Source: Flavipsychrobacter sp. (GTDB lineage: Bacteria; Bacteroidota; Bacteroidia; Chitinophagales; Chitinophagaceae). Taken from it: a stretch of DNA of 64,000 bases. The notes beneath the pieces are model-generated. The model saw only the letters and a list, made by a program, of their open reading frames with translations, was not told the DNA's origin and ran no database searches. Positions within the stretch are counted from its first letter, which is position 1. Every line of letters starts with the position of its first letter. The position numbers and the translations under genes were made by a program. Positions 1-8,886 of this stretch are shown piece after piece. Location: NCBI GenBank assembly GCA_016786665.1, contig JAEUVZ010000008.1, forward strand, positions 62,001-126,000. The letters run 5' to 3'.

Positions 1-1
1 T

Positions 2-856
2 AAATCGGTAAACACGACTGCGGCACGCTACCAGAACCTCTCTATTAACCAGACCAAATTATCGGGCCAGTGCGGGCGGCTGAAGTGTTGCCTGAACTAT
101 GAGCTGGATACTTATATGGACGCGCTGCGGGTGTTCCCCGATAGTGCTGAGCACCTGGAAACGGTGAAAGGAAAGGCATACCTGCAGAAAAAGGATATAT
201 TCCGGAACCTGATGTGGTACTCGTACCCCGACAGCAGCAAGCAGTACCCCATGACCATAGTACGGGTAAAGGAGATACTGGCGATGAACAAGCAGGGCCA
301 GAAGGCCGATGAACTGCAACCGGTGGAACTGGAGCTGAGCAGCAGCAAGGCAGGTGCCAAGGTGGTAGACATGGGCTTTGTGAATGATGTGGGCCAGATA
401 AGCCTGAAAGCCCTGGAAAAGAACAGCCGCAAGAAAAAGGGTGGCTCTAAAGGCGGTGGCCAGCAGAAGCCCGGCCAGCAGGCGCGTGGTGGCGGCAATC
501 AGCCCAAACAAGGTGGTGGACAGCGGCCGCAACGCGACCAGCAGGCGAAGCAGGGTGGTGGCCAGCGGCAACAGGAACCCAAACAGGGTGGCGACCAGCA
601 ACAACGCCCGCAAAGGGAACAGCAACCGAAACAAGGTGGAGAGCAACAGCGTCCGCAACGGGAGCGACAGCCCAAGCAGGGTGGGGAACAACAGCAACGC
701 CCGCAGGGTAACAGGCCCCAACGCCCCCAAAGAGACCAGCAACTGCACCAGCGCCCGAAACACGGCGGTGGCACCAGCCAGCAAGGCGATGGCGGCGAAC
801 AGCAAAGGCCCAGCGCCAACAGGCCGAATAACAGGCGGCCGAAGGAGAATCAGTAG
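2..856 (+). CDS. RicT/YaaT-like PSP1 domain protein, C-terminal part (5' truncated by window edge)
   Basis: The frame is open from the window edge to TAG at 854-856, giving 284 visible residues. The first part carries the conserved C-terminal section of the PSP1 family, including the cysteine-bearing motif SGQCGRLKCCLNYE followed by LDTYMDAL. In B. subtilis the RicT (YaaT) homologue belongs to a complex acting in RNA processing and competence/sporulation control; a similar cytoplasmic role here is inferred. From about visible residue 144 to the end the protein is a low-complexity tail rich in Q, G, R, P and K, built on a loose repeat such as QRPQRxQQPKQGGEQQ. This tail is not needed for the family assignment and looks expanded. 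A strong terminator follows at 947-977. The true start lies before base 1. Confidence 0.85.
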   Translation, partial: KSVNTTAARYQNLSINQTKLSGQCGRLKCCLNYELDTYMDALRVFPDSAEHLETVKGKAYLQKKDIFRNLMWYSYPDSSKQYPMTIVRVKEILAMNKQGQKADELQPVELELSSSKAGAKVVDMGFVNDVGQISLKALEKNSRKKKGGSKGGGQQKPGQQARGGGNQPKQGGGQRPQRDQQAKQGGGQRQQEPKQGGDQQQRPQREQQPKQGGEQQRPQRERQPKQGGEQQQRPQGNRPQRPQRDQQLHQRPKHGGGTSQQGDGGEQQRPSANRPNNRRPKENQ

Positions 857-867
857 AGCCAGCTATA

Positions 868-885
868 CTGCCTGCCGGCAGGCAG
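868..885. repeat. Perfect 18-bp GC-rich palindrome
   Basis: CTGCCTGCCGGCAGGCAG reads the same on both strands. It lies 12 bp after the RicT-like stop. A closely related imperfect version lies near the other end of the window at 63184-63201, so this is probably a dispersed intergenic repeat rather than a gene-specific site. Confidence 0.6.
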
Positions 886-946
886 GAATTAGCGCAATTC
901 GACAATTAACCAGGACTGATAATATACAGCCGGATAGGATAAACTA

Positions 947-977
947 AAAAGGACTGAATCAAAAATTCAGTCCTTTT
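947..977 (+). terminator. Rho-independent terminator after RicT-like gene
   Basis: AAAAGGACTGAAT (947-959) pairs perfectly with ATTCAGTCCTTTT (965-977) around a 5-nt loop, with a run of T on the 3' side. It ends the plus-strand transcript of the RicT-like gene; the A-run on the other side would let it work on the minus strand too. The rest of 857-1206 holds only the palindrome at 868-885 and the second hairpin at 1103-1130; I see no gene there. Confidence 0.8.
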
Positions 978-1102
978 GTGTGTGGTATTCTAGGCTCATT
1001 TGGTTGGATTGGCGAAGGAATGGAATTCCATAGATTCATTGGGGGCGGGGAATCTATCACAGGCTAGCGCAAAGAAGTTTTTAATCTTATGATGATAAAA
1101 AT

Positions 1103-1130
1103 GAAAAGGTCACCGAACGGTGACCTTTTC
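1103..1130 (-). terminator. Hairpin terminator downstream of recQ
   Basis: GAAAAGGTCACCG (1103-1115) and CGGTGACCTTTTC (1118-1130) form a perfect 13-bp inverted repeat with a tiny loop. It lies about 75 bp past the recQ stop. In the minus-strand reading the hairpin is followed by a T-rich stretch (CATTTTTATC). It may serve both converging genes. Confidence 0.7.
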
Positions 1131-1206
1131 ATTGCAGTTTTATTTAAGATTCTATTTACCAGTAGCCTTGGTTAATCAGCCCTGATCCTGGTTCAGAATC
1201 GCGGTT

Positions 1207-3435
1207 CTAGTTACCATACTCACTTAAAAACTTAATGCGCATCATCTGCAGGTGTTCGATGCTTACGTTGTTGTCTTTAAATTCCTCGTAGGCGCTTTCC
1301 AGGTTATCATCCTGGCTGCTGCGGAAGTAGTCGAAGATGTCTTCCTGTTCGTCTTCGTCCAGTTCCTGCTCCAGGCAGTAGTCCAGGTTCAGCCTGGTGC
1401 CGCTGGCTACTATCGTTTCCATTTCCACCAGCAGGTCCTGCAGGCTGAGCCCTTTGTTCTTGGCAATGGTTTCCAAAGGAATCTTTTTATCAATGTTCTG
1501 TATAATGAACACCTTCATGCCGCTTTTGTTCACCACGCTCTTCATTACAAAGTCGTCGGGCTTTACCACATCGTTCTCTTCCACATACTTGGCTATCAGC
1601 TCCACAAACTTCTTACCGTAGCGTATCGCCTTACCCTTGCTTACCCCTTGTATCTTTTCCAGTTCTTCCAGGGTAGTGGGGTAGTTGATAGACATGTCTT
1701 CCAGCGAGTTCTCCAGGAAGATGACGAAAGGCGGCAGGTTCTTTTCCTTTGCTACCTGGCGGCGAAGGTCCTTCAGCATGTCGAAAAGGACAGGGTCGGC
1801 GGTAGCCGCTCCACCGGAGCCCGCGCTTACTTCCTCGTCGTCGCCGTTGGCGTCTTCGTAGTTGTGGTTCATAGCCACATATATGAGGTGTGGCTTCTTC
1901 AGGAACTTGTGCCCCTTCTCGGTTATCTTCAGCAGGCCATACTCTTCTATGTCTTTGCGCACCATACCTTCCAGCATCATCTGGCGTATCAGCGAATTCC
2001 AGAAGTTGGCTTCCATCTGCATCACCACGCCCGCGCCAAAGTTTTTCAGCTTATCGTGCCGGTAGGTTTTTATCTGCGGGTTGCTCTTGCCCAGTATGAT
2101 GTTTACTGTATAGTCTATGCCAAAGCGCTCATCCAGCTCTTTAATCGTTTCCAGTACTATTTTGCTGCTGTCGCGCACTTCCAGCATTTCTTTAGGATTC
2201 CGGCAATTATCGCAGTTGCCGCAATTATCCTGTTTGTGCTCTTCACCAAAGTAGTGCAGCAGCAGCTTCCGGCGGCAAACGCCACTTTCGGCGTAGGCCA
2301 CTGTTTCGGCTATCAGCTGCGCGCCCATTTCCCGCTCGCTGAGCGGCTTGTCGCGCATCAGGTGCTCCAGCTTCTGTACATCTTTGTAAGAGTAGTAAAG
2401 GATGCACTTTCCTTCCATGCCATCGCGTCCTGCGCGGCCGGTTTCCTGGTAGTAGTTTTCCAGCGATTTGGGTATGTTCCAGTGTACCACAAAGCGTACA
2501 TCGGGCTTGTCTATACCCATGCCAAAAGCGATAGTGGCTACTATTACGTCTACCTCTTCCATCAGGAACTTATCCTGCCGCTGCGCGCGGATGCCGGAGT
2601 CGAGCCCCGCGTGGTAGGCAACGGCGGAAATACCATTAGCCACCAGCGTCTGCGCCAGTTCTTCCGTGGTTTTGCGGTTGAGCGTATAGATAATACCGCT
2701 TTTGCCCTTCATGGTGTTGATGAACTTTACCAGGTTCTTCATCACCACCTCTTTTTTGCCCTTGGGCAGTATTTCGTAGTAGAGGTTAGGTCGGTTGAAC
2801 GAGGCCATGAATACCGCCGGTTTCCGCAGGCCCAGGTTCTTGATGATATCATCTTGTACCTTGGGGGTAGCGGTAGCCGTAAGGGCTATTATCGGTATCT
2901 CCGCGCTTATCTGGTCTATCATATCGCGCAGCTTACGGTATTCCGGGCGGAAGTCGTGCCCCCACTCAGAGATACAGTGCGCTTCGTCTACGGCCACAAA
3001 AGAAATGTTGATATCGGAAAAGAAATCAATATTTTCCTGCTTGGTGAGCGTTTCGGGGGCTACATAGAGCATCTTGGTAGTTCCCGACAACAGGTCAGAC
3101 TTCACCTTCTTTTGCTGGGCCTTGCTCAGCGTAGAATTGAGGAAGTGAGCCACATTGTCGCGGCTGCTATAGCTGCGGACCAGGTCTACCTGGTTTTTCA
3201 TTAATGCGATAAGAGGAGACACAATAATAGCGACTCCCTCGCTGATAACGGCGGGTAACTGGTAGCAAAGCGACTTGCCACCGCCCGTAGGCATGATAAC
3301 GAAGGTATCTGTGCCCGAGAGGATGCTCTTAATAATCGCTTCCTGTTCGCCCTTGAACCCTTCAAAACCAAAGTTTTCCTGTAACGCCTTCTTTAAATTC
3401 GTTTTTGATTTGCCTTTAGCAATTCCTGCATCCAT
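1207..3435 (-). CDS. recQ: ATP-dependent DNA helicase RecQ
   Basis: 742 residues. A 3'-5' superfamily 2 DNA helicase for recombination and replication-fork repair. The helicase core begins near residue 25. Walker A is TGGGKS at 50-55 and the Walker B/DEAH box is at 150-153, followed by the motif TATATPKVQ. The second RecA lobe contains AFGMGIDKPDVRFV and the motif VI sequence QETGRAGRDG. The RQC zinc site has its four cysteines in CRRKLLLHYF and CGNCDNC. An HRDC domain follows at roughly residues 540-625, and then there is a C-terminal extension of about 110 residues containing an acidic stretch (EQELDEDEQEDIFDYF). This extension is common in Bacteroidota RecQ proteins; its role is not clear from sequence. 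The gene is monocistronic, facing the RicT-like gene across two hairpins. Confidence 0.95.
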   Translation of the reverse strand: MDAGIAKGKSKTNLKKALQENFGFEGFKGEQEAIIKSILSGTDTFVIMPTGGGKSLCYQLPAVISEGVAIIVSPLIALMKNQVDLVRSYSSRDNVAHFLNSTLSKAQQKKVKSDLLSGTTKMLYVAPETLTKQENIDFFSDINISFVAVDEAHCISEWGHDFRPEYRKLRDMIDQISAEIPIIALTATATPKVQDDIIKNLGLRKPAVFMASFNRPNLYYEILPKGKKEVVMKNLVKFINTMKGKSGIIYTLNRKTTEELAQTLVANGISAVAYHAGLDSGIRAQRQDKFLMEEVDVIVATIAFGMGIDKPDVRFVVHWNIPKSLENYYQETGRAGRDGMEGKCILYYSYKDVQKLEHLMRDKPLSEREMGAQLIAETVAYAESGVCRRKLLLHYFGEEHKQDNCGNCDNCRNPKEMLEVRDSSKIVLETIKELDERFGIDYTVNIILGKSNPQIKTYRHDKLKNFGAGVVMQMEANFWNSLIRQMMLEGMVRKDIEEYGLLKITEKGHKFLKKPHLIYVAMNHNYEDANGDDEEVSAGSGGAATADPVLFDMLKDLRRQVAKEKNLPPFVIFLENSLEDMSINYPTTLEELEKIQGVSKGKAIRYGKKFVELIAKYVEENDVVKPDDFVMKSVVNKSGMKVFIIQNIDKKIPLETIAKNKGLSLQDLLVEMETIVASGTRLNLDYCLEQELDEDEQEDIFDYFRSSQDDNLESAYEEFKDNNVSIEHLQMMRIKFLSEYGN

Positions 3436-3649
3436 ACACGTAGATTTCCTTAGGTAATGGTCAATCCATCCGCAGACATATTAAGTGTGAGAATAATAGG
3501 AGACCCTTCTTTAAGCGCCGCGAATTTACGACAGTTAAGTTAATTAAACCGATTGACAGATGCAAGTAATTTGTTAAGGTCACCCGTACTTATCCACATT
3601 TGCGCAGCTGCTGGTAATGTGTACACTAAATATTTGATATGCGTGTATG

Positions 3650-3690
3650 TTAATAGCCTGGCGGTAATCAATACCGGGCCAGGCTATTAA
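3650..3690 (-). terminator. Stem-loop terminator after T9SS protein gene
   Basis: TTAATAGCCTGG (3650-3661) pairs with CCAGGCTATTAA (3679-3690), and the inner bases GGTA/TACC extend the stem. It begins 19 bp beyond the stop of the minus-strand gene at 3709-4404. Confidence 0.7.
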
Positions 3691-3708
3691 TGATAAGCAG
3701 GAAATATG

Positions 3709-4404
3709 TTATAGAGCGAACTTAATGGCTTTGCGCTCGTGTTCTGACTGGATAATGGCGAAATACATGCCGGGGGTAAGCCCGGTTAAGTCGAAGCGGG
3801 CCTGGTTGCCGTTCAGCAGCAGCGCTTCACGGGTGTTCAACACTTTTTGCCCGCTGATGTTGGTAATAGTAACGGTTACCTTCTCGTTGTAGGTGCTGGC
3901 CACGCTAAGCTGGCTGTTATACACGTGTGCCTGTATGGCCGAGGCGGCGGGTACCCGGGCCACAGATGCAGGGTAAGGGAATATCATACCATCCCAACCC
4001 AGGTAGTCTCCTTCAATCTTGTTAGAGTGCGAGGGGCAATCGATCATAGAGTTGTCAGACTCAGTAATGATCAGGCTGTAGTAGGGGCTAACGGTATAGT
4101 CGAGGTTGAACCACACCGTAATACCGGTGCCCGTTTGCGAGCATACGCCCAGGCTGTCTTCCACCAGGTAGAGGGTATCGGTATTGCCGCCGGGCGATAC
4201 CCAGTAGGTGCCCTGCGACGAAGGGGCGGTGTTTGCATTAATAAAATACTGGTAGTGGGTAGGGGTAAATACAAATATGGCGGAGTCGAGGCCGGAATTG
4301 ACATTGGGTGTTGTATTGGAGAAACGGCCCGTCATGTGGTATTGCTGGCTGTAAGCCGCGGTGCTGCACAGCAGTATAGAAAAGAACAGTATCAGGTTTT
4401 TCAT
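3709..4404 (-). CDS. Secreted protein with T9SS type A-like C-terminal sorting domain
   Basis: 231 residues. An N-terminal signal peptide (MKNLILFFSILLCSTAAYSQ) is followed by a central domain of about 130 residues that I do not recognise. The last 75 residues have the pattern of a Por secretion tail: ITNISGQKVLNTREALLLN, then LTGLTPGMYFAIIQSEHE and a basic, hydrophobic ending KAIKFAL. The protein is therefore probably exported by Sec, crosses the outer membrane by the Type IX system and has its tail removed at the cell surface. The usual PNP motif at the start of the tail is missing, so the tail is somewhat degenerate. It lies downstream of another T9SS cargo gene (4526-6061) but is separated from it by a terminator, so the two are probably not cotranscribed. 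Function beyond export is unknown. Confidence 0.7.
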   Translation of the reverse strand: MKNLILFFSILLCSTAAYSQQYHMTGRFSNTTPNVNSGLDSAIFVFTPTHYQYFINANTAPSSQGTYWVSPGGNTDTLYLVEDSLGVCSQTGTGITVWFNLDYTVSPYYSLIITESDNSMIDCPSHSNKIEGDYLGWDGMIFPYPASVARVPAASAIQAHVYNSQLSVASTYNEKVTVTITNISGQKVLNTREALLLNGNQARFDLTGLTPGMYFAIIQSEHERKAIKFAL

Positions 4405-4468
4405 AGCTAAATCGTTTTGTATTGCTTAGGTGTGTATAAATTCTGTGCCGCTGGTACAGGTGGAAAAA

Positions 4469-4494
4469 AAACTGCCCCGGGAATGGGGCAGTTT
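4469..4494 (-). terminator. Rho-independent terminator after delta-60 repeat protein
   Basis: On the minus strand AAACTGCCCC, a 6-nt loop and GGGGCAGTTT are followed by a run of T, the classic intrinsic terminator layout. It starts 32 bp past the stop of the gene at 4526-6061. Confidence 0.9.
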
Positions 4495-4525
4495 GAGGTT
4501 TACCGGTGTCAACCGTGACAAAGTC

Positions 4526-6061
4526 TTACAGCTTTTCGAACAGTGCGGAATGTTTTGTTCCGTTTTGCTCTACCGAGATGATGTAGCTGCCTTTAGGCAG
4601 AGTTTTGATATTGATAGCGTTTTTGCCGGAGGAAACGAGCTGGCGTGTAATGAGCCTGCCCGAGATATCGGTAATAGTAGCCGGTGCGGGTTGTTGATTG
4701 GTTACCTGCAGGCTTATTTCTTCTGTAGCCGGGTTAGGGAACAGTACCAATGGGTGGGTGGCAGGTTCCGTGCCGGGCACGCTTAAGTTCACGTCAGGAA
4801 CATACTTGTAGCGCATTACGGTGAACCGCTTGAAGTTGGCATTGCCATGGCTGCCCGCTACCAGGAACTTGCCATTGGGTTGCAGCGCTATGGTACTGAT
4901 GCGTGTTCCGCCGGTATCGGGGCGGGCGGTGATGCGGCCATTCACACCAAAGGTGGGGTCGGGCGCGCCGCTGGTATCGAAGCGCATCACGAACATAGAG
5001 TCTTTCACATTGGCATTGTTTGCCTGCACGTGGCCGGCCAGCAATACCTTTCCATCGGGCTGTACGGCCATTTCCACGCCCTTCTCAATGAAATTAGAGT
5101 AGGGTCCGAACGCATACCCACCGTTGCCGTAGCTCATATCGGTCATACCATCGCTGTTGAGGCGTATGATCGCCGGCTCCTGGGCTATGGTGTTGGAGTT
5201 AAGGAACAGGGGTACCAGTATTTTGCCATCGGGAAGCACCTTCACATCATAGCCACCCCAGAGGTCGTCCTGGTAGAAAGAGGGTATCACCCGTGTTCCG
5301 TTGAAGCCGAAGCTGGCATCAAGCGAACCATCGGTATTGTGACGGGCGATGCCTACGTGTGGGCCTACGCCCCAGAACTCGCCCGTTACCAGTATTTTCC
5401 CATCAGGTTGAAGGGCTATGGCCATGCCCGTACCCATGGCGACTGCCTCGGCTACGCCGGCCGTACCAAACGAGTTATCAAGCGTGCCATCGGCATTGTA
5501 GCGCACCAGTATGTAATACTGGTCGTCGTACTGTGTGCCGCAGATGATAATTTTTCCATCGGTTTGCACCTTTACATTGTAGGCGTCGCACTTGGTGCCC
5601 ACCTGTGTAGTTACTACGCCCGCGGTACCGAATGTATTGTCTACCGTGCCATTGGCATTGTAGCGCACCAGCATGGTAGACCACGGAGAGAAAGACCCGG
5701 TCTTGGCAATACCCACCGCCAGTATCTTACCGCTGGAAAGGAGTATCATATCGGTAAGCTGGTTATCGGTGCCGCCATGCGGCGTTATCACCTTGCCCGC
5801 CGTGCCAAATGTGTTATCAAGCACACCGGCGGTATCGTAACGGGCCAGCACAAACTGTGTGTGTCCCGCATTGCCGTTGGTAGTGCCGCCGGCAAGGATT
5901 TTTCCATCCGTCTGCACCAGTACTTTGGCGGCTACTTCATTGTTGCCGGTGAAGGTGGTAGCTGCGATGCCCGTAGCGGCGAACGATGAGTCGAGGTACT
6001 GGGCATAGACAGACCCTGCGCTCAGCGACATGCCGAGCATGAACAGTATAGGTTTCAGCAT
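4526..6061 (-). CDS. Delta-60 repeat secreted protein with T9SS type A sorting domain
   Basis: 511 residues. After a signal peptide (ending SAGSVYAQ) the protein consists of about seven repeats of 55-60 residues, each with the pattern LQPDGKILVxG, then RYNxDGTLDNSFGTAGV. This is the delta-60 repeat, which is expected to form a beta-propeller. The C-terminal 75 residues are a type A Type IX secretion tail: LVLFPNPATEEISL, then ITDISGRLI, then LPKGSYIISVEQNGTK. The mature protein should be secreted or displayed on the surface. Delta-60 proteins have no known enzyme activity. An intrinsic terminator follows. Gene length and repeat number fit the family. Repeats are diverged enough at nucleotide level that recent repeat expansion is unlikely. 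Confidence 0.88.
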   Translation of the reverse strand: MLKPILFMLGMSLSAGSVYAQYLDSSFAATGIAATTFTGNNEVAAKVLVQTDGKILAGGTTNGNAGHTQFVLARYDTAGVLDNTFGTAGKVITPHGGTDNQLTDMILLSSGKILAVGIAKTGSFSPWSTMLVRYNANGTVDNTFGTAGVVTTQVGTKCDAYNVKVQTDGKIIICGTQYDDQYYILVRYNADGTLDNSFGTAGVAEAVAMGTGMAIALQPDGKILVTGEFWGVGPHVGIARHNTDGSLDASFGFNGTRVIPSFYQDDLWGGYDVKVLPDGKILVPLFLNSNTIAQEPAIIRLNSDGMTDMSYGNGGYAFGPYSNFIEKGVEMAVQPDGKVLLAGHVQANNANVKDSMFVMRFDTSGAPDPTFGVNGRITARPDTGGTRISTIALQPNGKFLVAGSHGNANFKRFTVMRYKYVPDVNLSVPGTEPATHPLVLFPNPATEEISLQVTNQQPAPATITDISGRLITRQLVSSGKNAINIKTLPKGSYIISVEQNGTKHSALFEKL

Positions 6062-6260
6062 TGTAGTTATTTTTTTGAGATTGAGTAAAACAAATCCCTG
6101 CAGGTTACCGTTATTGACGATGCTGAAAGTAAAAGTGTGAGTACACGTTTACATGCCTGCTATTCCCCTTCTGTGGCTGTATTGTCGTAGGGTTAACGAA
6201 TATGTGTTTATTGATTAATTGGAGGTTTAAGTGCAGCCCCTAAAAAATCAGTAGAAAAAA

Positions 6261-6746
6261 TTATCCACTTACTACTGTCACGGGTAGGGGGTCCGGGCAT
6301 TCGAGCAGCAGTTGCTTTATCGTTTTCTTCAAAACCGGGTGTACAAAGTGCGGAGCTACCTGTTCCAGCGGAGCCAGTGCGAACCTCCTCTCTTGCACAT
6401 AGGGATGTGGAATCACCAGTTGCGGCAAGCGGATAATGTCGCTATCGTAAAAGAGGATGTCGATGTCCAATGTGCGCTGCCCCCATTTTTCGGTGCGCTG
6501 TCGCCCCAGGTGTTGTTCTATCGCCTGGGTGTTTTCCAGCAGTTGGGTGGGGGAGAGCCGGGTTGTCATTGCCACCGCCATATTCAGAAAGTCGGGCTGG
6601 TCTTCCACTCCCCAGGCGGCCGTCTGGTAGAGCGGCGACTGTGCGGTAATGTTGCCCACGGAGGACTGAAGTTCCTCCAGCGCGGATTGTATCCACCGGT
6701 GTCGGTCGCCCTCGTTGCTGCCCAGCAGCAGGAACACGTTGCTCAT
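6261..6746 (-). CDS. folK: 2-amino-4-hydroxy-6-hydroxymethyldihydropteridine diphosphokinase
   Basis: 161 residues, the normal length for HPPK. It transfers pyrophosphate from ATP to 6-hydroxymethyl-7,8-dihydropterin, the step before dihydropteroate synthase in folate synthesis. Family motifs are present in order: LLLGSNEGDR at the N-terminus, YQTAAWGVEDQPDFLN, QHLGRQRTEKWGQRTLDIDILFYD (metal-binding DxD and the HPPK signature) and LVIPHPYVQERRFALAPL. It is transcribed divergently from sppA, with about 160 bp between the starts. No terminator hairpin is evident before the next gene. Confidence 0.95.
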   Translation of the reverse strand: MSNVFLLLGSNEGDRHRWIQSALEELQSSVGNITAQSPLYQTAAWGVEDQPDFLNMAVAMTTRLSPTQLLENTQAIEQHLGRQRTEKWGQRTLDIDILFYDSDIIRLPQLVIPHPYVQERRFALAPLEQVAPHFVHPVLKKTIKQLLLECPDPLPVTVVSG

Positions 6747-6848
6747 GCTTAGCGGTTGTTTTGGTAATGCCCGGAGTAAACGCCGGAGAATTTGCCCGCA
6801 ATCTAGCCATATTCACCTGCTTTTTCACCCGTGTTTACCGATAAGTGA

Positions 6849-6880
6849 TTTATTAGTTAGCCCTTACCAGCGTATATTTG
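6849..6880 (+). promoter_or_regulatory. Bacteroidota-type promoter of sppA
   Basis: TTTA at 6849-6852 and TATATTTG at 6873-6880, separated by 20 bp, match the Bacteroidota consensus TTTG-N19-23-TANNTTTG. The start codon lies 29 bp after the -7 element. Confidence 0.7.
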
Positions 6881-6909
6881 TTACATTCCTCTAAAACGGA
6901 AATGCACAA

Positions 6910-8691
6910 ATGAAACAATTTTTTAAAATGTTTTTCGCTTCGCTGCTGGCGATAGTGGTATCGGGTGTTATTGTATTCGGCCTGCTGATTGGTATGGCCG
7001 TAAGTATGGTATCGGAGGCCTCCGATAAAGAAGACAAGACGGTAGCCGCCAATTCGGTACTGGTAATAGACCTCAGCAAACGCCTGCACGAGCAGGGCGA
7101 GAAAAACTCGCTGGCGGCGTTTTCTAATGGCGACGCTTACACTGCGGGCCTGTACGATGCGGTAAAGGCCATCACTTATGCCAAGACCGATGATAAGATA
7201 AAGGGCATCCTGATAAAGATGAACCCCGCCAGCAATGGCTGGGCAACCATGCAGCAGTTGCGCGAAGCAATAGTGGACTTTAAGCGCAGCAAGAAGTTTG
7301 TATATGCCTATGGCGAAGTGATATCGCAGGGAGCTTATTATATAGGTTCGGCGGCCGACAGTGTGTACCTGAACCCCGTGGGCGATATAGAGCTGAAAGG
7401 TATGGCTACGGTGATACCCTTCTTTAAAGGCACGCTGGACAAGCTGGAAATACAGCCGGAGATATTCTACGCGGGCAAGTTCAAAAGTGCGACGGAGCCC
7501 TTCCGTGCTGAGAAAATGAGCGAGCCCAACCGTCTGCAGACCAGCCAGTTCCTGGGAGGCTTCTGGGCGGAGTACCTTACTGCCGCCGCCCAACATGCGC
7601 ACACCGATACCGCGGCCATCAATGCACTGGCGCAGTCTGGGGCTATACAGTTCCCCACCGACGCGCTGCAGTACAAACTGGTAGACGGCCTGCTGTATTG
7701 GGACGAAGTGGAAAGCCGCATAATGGGCAAGACCGGTGCAAAGAAGCTGAAAGACATAAAGTACGTGCAGCTGGATGAATACGCCAACACCGCCCGCCGC
7801 GATAAGAAAGTGAACGATAAGAAAATAGCCGTGATATTCGCGGAAGGCAGCATTGTAGATGGCGAGAAAGACGGAGACTACAGCATAGCATCGCAAGACA
7901 TGATAGAGACCATCCGCAAGGTGGCCGATAACGACAAGGTGAAAGCAGTAGTACTGCGCGTTAACTCACCCGGTGGCAGCGCGCTGGCATCGGAAGTGAT
8001 ACTGCGTGAGCTGAACGAACTGAAAAAGAAAAAGCCGCTTATCGTGTCTATGGGCGACCTGGCCGCATCGGGCGGGTATTACATCTCCAGCAACGCCGAT
8101 AGCATCTTTGCCCTGCCGAATACAATAACGGGCAGCATAGGCGTGTTTGGCATGATGTTCAACTTTGGTAACCTGATGAAGAATAAACTGGGCGTTACCT
8201 TCGACGAGGTGAAGACGGGCCCCTATGCCGACTTCCCCAGCGCCGTGCGCCCTATGACCGAAGATGAAGGGAAGAAAATGCAAGCCAACGTGGATAATAT
8301 TTACCAGCTCTTTATGAGCCGGGTAGCGGCCGGCCGTAAAATGAACATAGCCGATGTGGACAGCATAGCCCAGGGCCGCGTATGGACCGGTACCGATGCC
8401 CTGCGTATAGGACTGGTAGATGGCCTGGGCGACCTTAACAGGGCCATCAGCAGCGCATCGGCCAAAGCCGGCCTGAAAGATTACCAGGTAGTAACCTACC
8501 CCGAGCCGGTAGACAAACTGGAGAGCCTGATGCGCAGCCTGAAAGGCAATACCGGCGCCGCGGCAGCCGTGCAAACTACACTGAAGGAAGAACTGGGAGA
8601 CGATTACGAATACTACAAGCAGGTGCGCGACCTGAAAAAGATGAATGGTAAAGCCATGATGGCTATGCCCTTTATGATGAAGATAAAGTAA
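6910..8691 (+). CDS. sppA: Signal peptide peptidase SppA, 67 kDa type
   Basis: 593 residues, the length of the long, internally duplicated SppA form. A membrane anchor spans residues 5-33 (FFASLLAIVVSGVIVFGLLIG). SppA cuts leftover signal peptides in the inner membrane using a Ser-Lys dyad shared between its two tandem S49 domains. The first half has the general-base lysine region AGKFKSATEPF around residues 188-198. The second half has the nucleophile in GDLAASGGYY, with Ser at residue 387, preceded by VNSPGGSALASE. The start is supported by the promoter at 6849-6880. Divergence from folK is a common arrangement in this phylum. Confidence 0.94.
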   Translation: MKQFFKMFFASLLAIVVSGVIVFGLLIGMAVSMVSEASDKEDKTVAANSVLVIDLSKRLHEQGEKNSLAAFSNGDAYTAGLYDAVKAITYAKTDDKIKGILIKMNPASNGWATMQQLREAIVDFKRSKKFVYAYGEVISQGAYYIGSAADSVYLNPVGDIELKGMATVIPFFKGTLDKLEIQPEIFYAGKFKSATEPFRAEKMSEPNRLQTSQFLGGFWAEYLTAAAQHAHTDTAAINALAQSGAIQFPTDALQYKLVDGLLYWDEVESRIMGKTGAKKLKDIKYVQLDEYANTARRDKKVNDKKIAVIFAEGSIVDGEKDGDYSIASQDMIETIRKVADNDKVKAVVLRVNSPGGSALASEVILRELNELKKKKPLIVSMGDLAASGGYYISSNADSIFALPNTITGSIGVFGMMFNFGNLMKNKLGVTFDEVKTGPYADFPSAVRPMTEDEGKKMQANVDNIYQLFMSRVAAGRKMNIADVDSIAQGRVWTGTDALRIGLVDGLGDLNRAISSASAKAGLKDYQVVTYPEPVDKLESLMRSLKGNTGAAAAVQTTLKEELGDDYEYYKQVRDLKKMNGKAMMAMPFMMKIK

Positions 8692-8738
8692 ACGGCAACC
8701 GGCTCGCCGGGATAGTTCGCCAGTTTTATTAAGTTGTT

Positions 8739-8772
8739 ACAAAGCTCCGGGGCGTATGCCCCGGAGCTTTGT
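8739..8772 (+). terminator. Strong stem-loop after sppA
   Basis: ACAAAGCTCCGGGGC (8739-8753) and GCCCCGGAGCTTTGT (8758-8772) form a perfect 15-bp stem with a 4-nt loop. There is no T-run behind it, so termination is likely but not certain. Confidence 0.65.
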
Positions 8773-8886
8773 GCATGTGGTGTTGGCCGAAGCGGAAAAA
8801 ATATTTGGAGAGACGAAAACCGAAAAAGATAAGCTACCGTAGATATACCTGAAACCAAATATAAAGCAACTAAAAAACTGAATGTT

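Noticed and set aside
3590-3598. Perfect DnaA box TTATCCACA (also at 21252-21260)
   Set aside because: Two isolated boxes more than 17 kb apart, with no cluster, no AT-rich unwinding region next to them and no dnaA gene. A 9-mer on both strands is expected about once in a window of this size, so no origin is claimed.
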